The position numbers and the translations under genes are program-made. The notes beneath the pieces are model-generated. The model did no database searches, was not told the origin of the DNA, and saw only the letters and a program-made list of their open reading frames with translations. DNA of 64,000 nt from CAXTKD01 sp964244885. GTDB taxonomy: Bacteria; Pseudomonadota; Alphaproteobacteria; Sphingomonadales; Sphingomonadaceae. Where the stretch lies: NCBI GenBank assembly GCA_964244885.1, contig CAXTKD010000016.1, forward strand, positions 1-64,000, given 5' to 3'. Each line of letters begins with the position of its first letter. Within the stretch, counting starts at the first letter, position 1. Shown here in pieces: positions 37,659-45,020 of the stretch.

Positions 37659-39269
37659 ATGACCGCAGCGGTATTGGACCCGAAGCGCGATCGGCTGGTG
37701 ATCGTCGCCTCGTCGCTCGGCACCGTGTTCGAATGGTACGACTTCTTCGTCTACGGCACGCTGGCTGCGCTGCTCGGCAACCTGTTCTTTCCGTCGGACA
37801 ACCAGGGCGCGGCGCTGCTGAAGTCGCTCGCGGCGTTCGGCATCGGCTTCGGCGTCCGGCCGCTCGGCGCGGTGGTGTTCGGCTATCTCGGCGACATCGT
37901 CGGGCGGAAATACACCTTCCTGATCACCATCACGGTCATGGGCATCGCGACCGCCGGGGTCGGCTTCCTGCCGCCCTACGCCAGCATCGGCATCTGGGCG
38001 CCGGTGCTGCTGATCGCGCTCCGGGCGTTGCAGGGCCTGGCTCTGGGCGGCGAATATGGCGGGGCGGCGATCTATGTCGCGGAGCACGCGCCGCCGGGCA
38101 AGCGCGGCTTCTACACGAGCTGGATCCAGGTCTCGGTGGTCGGCGGCTTCCTGCTGTCGATCGCGGTCGTCCTCACCTGCACCTGGGGGCTCGGCAAGGA
38201 GGCGTTCGAGGCGTGGGGCTGGCGCATCCCCTTCCTGTTCTCGCTGCTGCTGCTCGCGATCTCGCTCTACATCCGGCTGAAGCTGAAGGAGAGCCCGGTC
38301 TTCCAGGCGATGAAGGACGCCGGCGAGACCTCGCGCAATCCGCTGAAGGAGAGCTTCTCCAGCCTCGCCAACATCCGCCTGATCTTCACCGCGCTGTTCG
38401 GCATCGCGGCGGGTCTGACGGTGATCTACTACACCGCCCAGTTCCAGGCGCTCTACTTCCTCCAGCAGACCGCGCGCATCGATCCGACGACCGCGCAGGT
38501 GCTGATCGGCGTCGCCACCGTGATCGGCGCGCCGGCGTTCGTGCTTTCGGGTTGGCTGTCTGACAAGGTCGGCCGCAAGCCGGTGATGCTCGCGGGCTAT
38601 GGCTTGACGCTGTTGCTGCTGTTCCCGCTGTTCCACTTCATCGCGGGGGCGGCCAACCCGAAGCTGGCGGCGGCGATGGAGGCGGCTCCCGTCCGCATCG
38701 AGCGCGCCGGCTGCGGCTACGACCCGTTCGCAGCCAAAGGCCAGAGCACCGAATGCGGCAAGGTGCTCGACTTCTTCGCCAAGCAGGGTGTCGGCTACAC
38801 CAAGACCGGCGGGGAGGGCGCGCCGCGCGTCACCATCGGCGCGCGGACGATCGAAGGGCTTCAGCCCGAGGCCTTCGCCGACGCGCTGCGCGACGCTGGC
38901 TACCCCGGCGGCGTCGACGCGGCGACAGGCAAGTGGGTCGTCAAGTCCGATCCCGCCGAGCGCAACGATGCCGGCATCGTGCTCGCGGTGATCGTGCTGG
39001 CGATCCTGTCGGGCATGACCTACGGCCCGGTGGCGGCGATCCTCGTCGAGCTGTTCCCGGCGCGCATCCGCTACACCTCGATGTCGATCCCCTATCATAT
39101 CGGTTCGGGCTATTTCGGCGGCTTCCTGCCGTTCGTGTCGCAGTACATCGTCGTCAAGTCGGGCAATGTCTTCGGCGGCCTGTGGTACACCTTCATCGTG
39201 GTCGCGGTGGCGTTCACCGTCACGCTGCTGCTGCTCCCCGAGACGTTCCGGCGCGACGTCACGAAATAG
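37659..39269 (+). CDS. MFS transporter, metabolite:H+ symporter (MHS) family, with a large loop insert
   Basis: 536 aa. The N-terminus has the MHS signature GTVFEWYDFFVYGTLA and the loop GYLGDIVGRKYTF; LALGGEYGGAAIYVAEHAP marks TM4-5. Between TM8 (about residue 329) and TM9 (about 438) is an unusual insert of roughly 105 polar residues with two cysteines (Cys352, Cys366), e.g. TECGKVLDFFAKQGVGYTK. MHS members carry organic acids or betaines; the substrate here is unknown. ATG 37659 follows GGGGAG. The stop overlaps the stop of the convergent MscS gene by 11 bases. Confidence 0.88.
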   Translation: MTAAVLDPKRDRLVIVASSLGTVFEWYDFFVYGTLAALLGNLFFPSDNQGAALLKSLAAFGIGFGVRPLGAVVFGYLGDIVGRKYTFLITITVMGIATAGVGFLPPYASIGIWAPVLLIALRALQGLALGGEYGGAAIYVAEHAPPGKRGFYTSWIQVSVVGGFLLSIAVVLTCTWGLGKEAFEAWGWRIPFLFSLLLLAISLYIRLKLKESPVFQAMKDAGETSRNPLKESFSSLANIRLIFTALFGIAAGLTVIYYTAQFQALYFLQQTARIDPTTAQVLIGVATVIGAPAFVLSGWLSDKVGRKPVMLAGYGLTLLLLFPLFHFIAGAANPKLAAAMEAAPVRIERAGCGYDPFAAKGQSTECGKVLDFFAKQGVGYTKTGGEGAPRVTIGARTIEGLQPEAFADALRDAGYPGGVDAATGKWVVKSDPAERNDAGIVLAVIVLAILSGMTYGPVAAILVELFPARIRYTSMSIPYHIGSGYFGGFLPFVSQYIVVKSGNVFGGLWYTFIVVAVAFTVTLLLLPETFRRDVTK

Positions 39270-40500
39270 GCGGCGGCCTGCCGTGCACGTACACGTCGTG
39301 CTGCTGGAACGGCAGCACGATGCCGTTCTCGCGGAACAGGTCCCAGATGCGCGTCAGCACCTCGCTCTGAACGTTGGTGACGCCGTTCTCCGGATCGCAG
39401 ATCCAGATGCGGATCTCGTGGTTGATGGCGTTCGGCGTGAAGCCAGTCAGCCAGCACACCGGCGCCGGATCGGGCAGCACGCGCGGCGTCTCGTTCGTCG
39501 CCTGGAGCATCAGCCGCTTCGCGAGGTGGATGTCGCACGTATGCGCCACGCCGACCGGGATGTGCAGCCGCACGTCCTTGTCGGTGTAGGACCAGTTCTC
39601 GACCGGCTCGGTCATCATCGTTTCGTTGGGGATCAGATGCTCCTTGCCGTCGCGCGTCACGAGCGAGACGGCGCGCACGCCGATCTTGTTGACCCAGCCG
39701 AAGGTGTCGCCGATCGCGATGACGTCGCCCGGCTTGATCGAGCGGTCCATCAGCAGGATGAGGCCGGAGATCAGATTGCCGAAGGTCTTTTGCAGGCCGA
39801 AGCCGACCGCGAGGCCGAAGGCGCCCGAGAACACCGCGAGCGCGGTGAGGTCGATGCCGAGCAGGTCGATGCCGATGAAGAAGGCGAGCGTCGCCACCAC
39901 GATCTGGCCGAGCTTCTGGAACAGCACGCGCTGCGACAGGTCGAGCGACTGGAGGCCGCCGGTCCAGCGCACGATCAGCCGGTTGAGGCCGCGCGCTGCG
40001 GCGAACAGAAGGATTGTCACCAGGATGGCGTTGACGACGTCGAGCAGCGAGATGCGCCGCGTGCCCACCGTGAGATAGGCGCGGTCCAGCCCTTCGGTCA
40101 GCGGATCGAGCCCGCTCAGGCGACTGGCGACGATGCCGATGAACAGGAGGAGCGCGATTCCCGCCGACAGCCCGCGGCCGAGCCCGAAGCTGCGCACCAG
40201 CCCGCGCCCGAACAGCGCCGTCGCGAGGCCGAGCGCGACCGCGACGATCAGCGCGCCGGTGCCGAAGATCGGCAGTCCACTCGCCGCCGTCAGCAGCAGC
40301 GCGGCGGTGCCGGTGCGAATCAGGCCGCAGAGATGCGCGGCGAGGTCGTCGAGGCCCGGGGTCGTCGAGCGCGTGGCCCAGCGGGAGAGCGGTCGCCCAA
40401 ACAAGCGGCCGGTGAGCCAGCCGAGCAGCGCCGCCACCGCCACGACCACCGCCGCCGCGAGGACCGCGCGGAGGTCGGGGTCGGCGGGGAGGGCCAGCAT
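39259..40500 (-). CDS. Mechanosensitive ion channel, MscS family
   Basis: 413 aa with several N-terminal helices and the MscS core. The pore helix is ALAVFSGAFGLAVGFGLQKT, then FGNLISGLILLMDRSIKPGD (beta-domain entry), GDTFGWVNKIGVRAVSLVTRDGKE is the family's beta domain in part, and a C-terminal alpha/beta portal domain follows. Relieves osmotic pressure at the inner membrane. ATG 40500 overlaps the metC stop (ATGA), so the two are coupled. The open frame upstream is antisense to metC and rejected. Confidence 0.92.
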   Translation of the reverse strand: MLALPADPDLRAVLAAAVVVAVAALLGWLTGRLFGRPLSRWATRSTTPGLDDLAAHLCGLIRTGTAALLLTAASGLPIFGTGALIVAVALGLATALFGRGLVRSFGLGRGLSAGIALLLFIGIVASRLSGLDPLTEGLDRAYLTVGTRRISLLDVVNAILVTILLFAAARGLNRLIVRWTGGLQSLDLSQRVLFQKLGQIVVATLAFFIGIDLLGIDLTALAVFSGAFGLAVGFGLQKTFGNLISGLILLMDRSIKPGDVIAIGDTFGWVNKIGVRAVSLVTRDGKEHLIPNETMMTEPVENWSYTDKDVRLHIPVGVAHTCDIHLAKRLMLQATNETPRVLPDPAPVCWLTGFTPNAINHEIRIWICDPENGVTNVQSEVLTRIWDLFRENGIVLPFQQHDVYVHGRPPPIS

Positions 40501-41675
40501 CAGACCGCCAGCCGCGCCAGCCCGGCGTCGAGGTCGGCGATGAGGTCGTCGGGGTCCTCCAGGCCGATGCTGAGCCGCAGCAACTGCCCCGGCGCGTCCC
40601 AGCGCGTGGCGCTGCGGATGCGGTGCGGCTCGACCGGCAGGATCAGGCTCTCGAACCCGCCCCACGAGAAGCCCATGCCGAAGTGCCTGAGGCCATCGAC
40701 GAACGGCGCCATGTCGGCGCGGCTGCCGGCCTTGAGCGTGAAGGCGAACAGCCCGGCGGTGCCGCTGAAGTCGCGCGCCCAATGCTCGTGGCCGGGGCAG
40801 GAGGGCAGGGCAGGGTGCAGGATCCGATCGACCTTGGGGTGCTCGGCCAGCCAGCGCGCCACCTTCAGGCTCGCCGCGCCTTGGTGCGCCAGCCGGGTGT
40901 GGAGCGTGCGGAGGCCGCGCGCGGCGAGAAAGGCGTCGTCGGGCGCGGCGCACTGGCCAAGTCGGTAGGTCGCCTGCTTCAATTTCTCCCAGGCGGCCGG
41001 AGCGGCGGTGACGCTGCCCATCATCAGGTCGCTGTGGCCGCCGATATATTTGCTGAGCGACTGCGCCGACAGGTCGATGCCATGCGCGATCGCCGGGAAT
41101 AGCAGGGGGGTCGCCCAGGTGTTGTCCAGAATGGTGACGAGGCCGCGCGCCTTCGCCGCCGCGACGATCGCCGGCACGTCCTGCACCTCGAAGGTCAGCG
41201 AGCCGGGCGATTCGAGGAAAATGGCGCGGGTGTTCGGCTGGATCAGCGCCTCGATCCCGGCGCCGATCAGCGGGTCGTAATAGGTCGTCTCGACCCCGAA
41301 CCCCTTGAGCGTCGTCTCGCAGAACACCCGCGTCGGTTCGTAGACGCAATCGACCATCAGCAGATGGTCGCCCCCGCGAAGCACCGCGACCAGCGCCGCC
41401 GCGATCGCCGCGACTCCCGACGGGAACAGCTTGGTCCCTGCCGCCCCCGGCTCAAGCTCGGTCAGCGCTGCTTCGAGCGACCATTGCGTCGGCGTCCCGC
41501 GCCGGCCGTAGTAGAGACCGGCGTCAGGCTCGCGGATCGCCGCGTCGAGCTCGGCCAGCGTCTCGAACAGGCAGGTCGAGGCGTGGCCGACCGGCGGGCT
41601 GACCAGCCCTCGCGTCCACTCGGGACGCCGCCCGGCATGGACGACGCGGGTGGCGGGGTGGTCATTGTCCTCCAC
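40500..41675 (-). CDS. metC: Cystathionine beta-lyase / PLP-dependent trans-sulfuration enzyme
   Basis: Cleaves cystathionine to homocysteine, pyruvate and ammonia; 391 aa from GTG 41675 (MEDNDHPATRVVHAGRRPEW). A TTG two codons upstream (41681) lies within the family A repeat and cannot be excluded. Landmarks are YYGRRGTPTQWSLEAALTEL, FPSGVAAIAAAL, LDNTWATPLLFPAIAHG and SLSKYIGGHSDLMMG with the PLP-binding lysine. The purine-rich half of the adjacent repeat serves as its ribosome-binding site. Confidence 0.92.
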   Translation of the reverse strand: MEDNDHPATRVVHAGRRPEWTRGLVSPPVGHASTCLFETLAELDAAIREPDAGLYYGRRGTPTQWSLEAALTELEPGAAGTKLFPSGVAAIAAALVAVLRGGDHLLMVDCVYEPTRVFCETTLKGFGVETTYYDPLIGAGIEALIQPNTRAIFLESPGSLTFEVQDVPAIVAAAKARGLVTILDNTWATPLLFPAIAHGIDLSAQSLSKYIGGHSDLMMGSVTAAPAAWEKLKQATYRLGQCAAPDDAFLAARGLRTLHTRLAHQGAASLKVARWLAEHPKVDRILHPALPSCPGHEHWARDFSGTAGLFAFTLKAGSRADMAPFVDGLRHFGMGFSWGGFESLILPVEPHRIRSATRWDAPGQLLRLSIGLEDPDDLIADLDAGLARLAV

Positions 41676-41677
41676 GC

Positions 41678-42055
41678 TCAAATCCCCTCCCCTCGGGGGA
41701 GGGGTAGGGGTGGGTGTTCGCGCAGCGCGACGCCGATCATGTTTATGCAGCCTTCGATGTTCGTCAGCACATCGGTATTCCAGAAGTGCAGCACACGATA
41801 GCCGTTCGCGGCAAGCCGCCTGTCCCGCGTCTCGTCATCCGCGCCGCCGTGCTGGCCGCCATCGACCTCGATCACCAGCTTTCGCTCGCGGCACACGAAA
41901 TCGCAGATGTAGCCGGCGATCGTGATCTGGCGGCTGAACTTGGCGCCTTCGACCTGGCGCTGCTTCAGCGCCTGCCACATCCGGACTTCGGCGTCCGTCA
42001 TATGCGAGCGCAGGTCCGAGGCGCGTTCGATCAGCCGTTGGTCACGCGGGCGCAT
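41678..42055 (-). CDS. DUF559 endonuclease-like protein
   Basis: 125 aa, PD-(D/E)XK/Vsr-like fold. The core has AGYICDFVCRERKLVIEVDG then GQHGG, DRRLAANGYRVLHFWN and NTDVLTNIEGCI, the DUF559 layout with catalytic Asp in VIEVDG. The gene is bracketed by inverted family A palindromes: it starts two bases inside one repeat, and its last residues (HPPLPLPRGEGI) and stop are encoded by the other. It therefore looks like cargo of the repeat pair. The usual DUF559 role is unknown; a nicking or DNA-processing role is inferred from fold only. Confidence 0.85.
   Translation of the reverse strand: MRPRDQRLIERASDLRSHMTDAEVRMWQALKQRQVEGAKFSRQITIAGYICDFVCRERKLVIEVDGGQHGGADDETRDRRLAANGYRVLHFWNTDVLTNIEGCINMIGVALREHPPLPLPRGEGI
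41682..41714. repeat. Family A palindromic repeat, 3' side of DUF559 gene
   Basis: AATCCCCTCCCC, then TCGGGGGAGGGG and TAGGGGTGGG. It is the reverse complement, nearly base for base, of the module at 42058-42092 on the other side of the DUF559 gene. It supplies the end of that gene and the ribosome-binding site of metC. Confidence 0.85.
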
Positions 42056-42056
42056 A

Positions 42057-42094
42057 GACCCACCCCTACCCCTCCCCCTGGGGGAGGGGATTAG
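42057..42094. repeat. Family A palindromic repeat, 5' side of DUF559 gene
   Basis: CCCACCCCTACCCCTCCCC, then TGGGGGAGGGGATT. Inverted relative to 41682-41714. It lies between the DUF559 start (42055) and the sseA stop (42101), so the DUF559 gene has no other upstream space for a promoter. Confidence 0.85.
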
Positions 42095-42100
42095 AAAGCC

Positions 42101-42943
42101 TCACGCCCCGCCCGTCACCACGGGGGTATTCGCCTGGCTGCCCCATTCGGTCCACGAACCGTCGTAGAGGCCGACATCCTTCTTGCCGAGCAGCGCCAGG
42201 CCAAAGGACAGGACGGCGGCGGTGATGCCCGAGCCGCAGGTGGTGACGATGCCCTTGTCGAGGTCGACGCCGGCGTCGGTGAAGGCTTGGCGGAGCTCGT
42301 CACCCTGCTTCCAAGTGCCGTCGGCGTTGAACAGCTGGCCTTGCGGCAGGTTGCGGCTGCCGGGGATGTGGCCGGGGCGGACGCCCTCGCGCGTCTCGGG
42401 CTCGCTGCCGGCGAAGCGGCTCGACGAGCGCGCGTCGAGCACCTGCTCGGCCTTGGTCTTCAAGTTGTCGAGCATCTGGCCCAGGTCGCGGACCCCCGAC
42501 TTGTCGATCCATGCGGTGAAGTGGCGGTGGCGGACGACGGGCTTGCCCGATTCGACCTGCCGGTTCTCCGACTTCCACTTGGTGAAGCCGCCATCGAGCA
42601 CCGCGACGTCATGCGCGCCGAAGACGTTGAGCATCCACCAGGCGCGCGCGCTGCTGTGGTAGGGCGAGTTGTCGTAGACGACGATCCGGCTGCCGTCGCC
42701 GAGACCGAGCGACTGCATGCGGCTCGCGAACTTCTCCGAGCTCGGCAGCATGTTGGGGAGCGCGGAGGTGGTGTCGGACACCTCGTTCAGGTCGAGGAAC
42801 ACCGCGCCCGGAATATGCGAGGCCTCGAACTCGGCGCGCGCGTCGCGGCCGTCGGCGGGCAGGAACAGCGATGCGTCCACCACCCTGAGGTCGGTCTTGC
42901 CGAGCTCGGCGGCCAGCCATTCGGTGCTCACCAGCAGGTCCAT
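42101..42943 (-). CDS. sseA: 3-mercaptopyruvate sulfurtransferase (two rhodanese domains)
   Basis: Transfers sulfur from 3-mercaptopyruvate to thiols or cyanide; 280 aa. The N-terminal inactive rhodanese domain contains ASHIPGAVFLDLNEVSD; the C-terminal active one has Cys236 in the loop TTCGSGITA, matching the mercaptopyruvate-type CGSG[VI]T. The linker includes LDARSSSRFAGSEPETREG. ATG 42943 gives MDLLVSTEWLAAEL. Confidence 0.95.
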   Translation of the reverse strand: MDLLVSTEWLAAELGKTDLRVVDASLFLPADGRDARAEFEASHIPGAVFLDLNEVSDTTSALPNMLPSSEKFASRMQSLGLGDGSRIVVYDNSPYHSSARAWWMLNVFGAHDVAVLDGGFTKWKSENRQVESGKPVVRHRHFTAWIDKSGVRDLGQMLDNLKTKAEQVLDARSSSRFAGSEPETREGVRPGHIPGSRNLPQGQLFNADGTWKQGDELRQAFTDAGVDLDKGIVTTCGSGITAAVLSFGLALLGKKDVGLYDGSWTEWGSQANTPVVTGGA

Positions 42944-43050
42944 GAATGCTCCTTTTGCGCGCTTTTCGAGTGCGCTGATAATCGTGACGGCCCCGATATG
43001 CCAGAGCGGGGAATTTGACGCGACCGGGCTCGCGACCTAGCTGCACCGAA

Positions 43051-43512
43051 ATGACCGACGAACCTTCCGGGCTGCATCACCTTGGCGCGAAAAGCGCGAC
43101 GCCCGTGTCGCCCGAGAGCGCGGTGCTCGACTATGTGCCCAACCCGCACCCGTCGCGCGACTACATGATACGCTTCACCGCGCCCGAGTTCACCTCGCTT
43201 TGCCCGGTCACTGGCCAGCCCGATTTCGCGCACATCGTCATCGATTACGTGCCCGACGCCACGATCGTCGAATCGAAGGCGCTGAAGCTGTTCCTCCAGT
43301 CGTACCGCAACCATGGCGGCTTCCACGAGGCGGTGACCGTCGGCATCGCCGAGCGGCTGGTCGCCGGGATGACGCCGCGCTGGCTGCGCATCGGCGGCTA
43401 TTGGTATCCGCGCGGCGGCATGCCGATCGATGTGTTCTGGCAAACCGGCGCGCCGCCCGAGGGCGTGTGGATCCCGGCGCAGGACGTGCCGGGGTATCGC
43501 GGGCGCGGCTAG
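43051..43512 (+). CDS. queF: NADPH-dependent preQ0 reductase QueF
   Basis: Reduces 7-cyano-7-deazaguanine to preQ1 in queuosine synthesis; 153 aa, the single-domain type. The catalytic Cys51 is in FTSLCPVTGQPDFAH, and the QueF motif VESKALK lies at about 73-79. FHEAVTVGIAERLV and IDVFWQTG complete the T-fold. ATG 43051 starts MTDEPSGLHHLG. It lies on the opposite strand from queE and queC, 149 bases from the queE stop. Confidence 0.95.
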   Translation: MTDEPSGLHHLGAKSATPVSPESAVLDYVPNPHPSRDYMIRFTAPEFTSLCPVTGQPDFAHIVIDYVPDATIVESKALKLFLQSYRNHGGFHEAVTVGIAERLVAGMTPRWLRIGGYWYPRGGMPIDVFWQTGAPPEGVWIPAQDVPGYRGRG

Positions 43513-43661
43513 GCCGAGTCGGGCGCGAATGGTCCCAATGTTCGCACTGCCTACAGCGGGAAAGGCGTCTCCGATAATCGACGTGGCGACGCCGGCTTGA
43601 GAATGGCTGAAAGAGACCATTCGAGAACGAAACGGCGGCAAATCCAACTTTGCAATCGTTT

Positions 43662-44294
43662 CTAGGGAATCCCGATCAGCTTGTGCGTCTGGAGCGACAG
43701 GCGCCACTTGGGGTTCGCGAGGCACCACTGCGTCGCCGCCACGGTGTTCGCCGCCGCCTCCGGCCCGTCCATCGGCTGAACGAAGCGATAGGCGAAATTC
43801 CACTCCTCGACGGCGGGCGGCAGCAGCGCCGGCTGGGGATAGACCAGCTTGAGCTCGTCGCCAGTTCGCAGCACCACCTCGGTCCCGGCCTTGGGGCTGA
43901 CGCAGATCCAGTCGAGCCCCGGCGGCGCGACCTGGGTGCCGTTGGTCTCGACGCCAACCTCGAAACCGCGGGCGTGCAGCGCCTCGATCAGCGGCGGGTC
44001 GAGCTGGAGCAGCGGCTCGCCGCCGGTGCAGACGACATAGCGACAGTCCGCCGCCGCGCCCCACAGCGCCGCGACATGGCCCGCGAGCGTCTCGCTCGTC
44101 TCGAACCGCCCGCCGCCCGGCCCGTCCAGGCCCACGAAATCGGTGTCGCAGAACCGGCATTGCGCGTCGGCCCGGTCCGCCTCGCGGCCCGTCCACAAAT
44201 TGCACCCGGCGAAGCGCAGGAACACCGCCCGCCGCCCGGTGTGCGCACCTTCGCCCTGCAGCGTGACATAAGCCTCCTTGACGGCATAGCTCAT
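43662..44294 (-). CDS. queE: 7-carboxy-7-deazaguanine synthase QueE
   Basis: Radical SAM enzyme making CDG from CPH4; 210 aa. The iron-sulfur cysteines are Cys31, Cys46 and Cys49 (FAGCNLW ... CRFCDTDF), a C-x14-C-x2-C spacing known in the Burkholderia QueE type. TGGEPLLQLD is the SAM-binding segment, and VETNGTQ follows. The ATG overlaps the queC stop (ATGA). QueD, which makes the substrate, is not in this window. Confidence 0.95.
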   Translation of the reverse strand: MSYAVKEAYVTLQGEGAHTGRRAVFLRFAGCNLWTGREADRADAQCRFCDTDFVGLDGPGGGRFETSETLAGHVAALWGAAADCRYVVCTGGEPLLQLDPPLIEALHARGFEVGVETNGTQVAPPGLDWICVSPKAGTEVVLRTGDELKLVYPQPALLPPAVEEWNFAYRFVQPMDGPEAAANTVAATQWCLANPKWRLSLQTHKLIGIP

Positions 44295-44974
44295 GCGTAG
44301 CGCGTCGGGTCTGGCACGCCGGCGTCCTCGAACCCCTTGCGGCGCAGGCGGCAGCTGTCGCACAGGCGGCAGTGCGCGCCATCGGGCGCTGGATCGTAGC
44401 AGCTCCATGTCATGCCGAGATCGACCTTCAGCCGCGCCGCCTCGCGCACGATGTCGGCCTTGCTCATGTCGATGAGCGGGGTGTGGACGGTGAAGCGCCG
44501 GCCCTCGTCGCCGGCCTTGGTGGCGGTCGCGGCGAGGTCCTCGAACGCCCCGATGAACGCCGGCCGGCAATCGGGATAGCCCGAATAGTCGAGCGCATTG
44601 ACGCCGATGAACAGGTCCGCCGCGCCCGCCGACTCCGCCCAGGCGAGCGCCAGCGACAGGAAGACGGTGTTGCGCGCCGGGACATAGGTGACGGGAATCC
44701 CCGCCTCGACTCCGCCCTTGGGCACCGCGATGTCGTCGGTCAGCGCCGATCCGCCGAACGCCCTGAGGTCGAGCGGTAGCGTGACGTGCCGCACCGCGCC
44801 CATCGTGGCCGCGACCCGCGCCGCATGCTCCAGCTCGACGCGGTGCCGCTGGTTGTAGTCGACGGTCAGCGCGAGGATGCGAAACCCGCGCTCGCGCGCG
44901 ATCGCCGCGACCGTCGTTGAATCGAGTCCGCCCGAGAGCAGCACGACGGCGAGGGGGCTTGGCGAGGATATCAT
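44291..44974 (-). CDS. queC: 7-cyano-7-deazaguanine synthase QueC
   Basis: ATP-dependent conversion of CDG to preQ0; 227 aa. PP-loop LLSGGLDSTTVAAIA at the N-terminus, then VPARNTVFLSLALAWAES and the C-terminal zinc site CYDPAPDGAHCRLCDSC. ATG 44974 begins MISSPSPLAVVLL. Only 46 bases separate it from the divergent TPR gene, too little for a preQ1 riboswitch leader. Confidence 0.96.
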   Translation of the reverse strand: MISSPSPLAVVLLSGGLDSTTVAAIARERGFRILALTVDYNQRHRVELEHAARVAATMGAVRHVTLPLDLRAFGGSALTDDIAVPKGGVEAGIPVTYVPARNTVFLSLALAWAESAGAADLFIGVNALDYSGYPDCRPAFIGAFEDLAATATKAGDEGRRFTVHTPLIDMSKADIVREAARLKVDLGMTWSCYDPAPDGAHCRLCDSCRLRRKGFEDAGVPDPTRYA

Positions 44975-45020
44975 CGCTGCGCGATAGTCACGGGGGGAAT
45001 CGGGTGCAAGGGGAGGGCGT

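Noticed and set aside
40501..41349. Apparent fusion of a long N-terminal extension to the MscS channel
   Set aside because: The extension is antisense-frame sequence within metC on the same strand but another frame. The MscS ATG at 40500 overlaps the metC stop and is the natural start.
44975..45020. preQ1 riboswitch upstream of queC
   Set aside because: Only 46 bases separate queC from the divergent TPR gene, and no preQ1 aptamer-like hairpin with an A-rich tail is visible.
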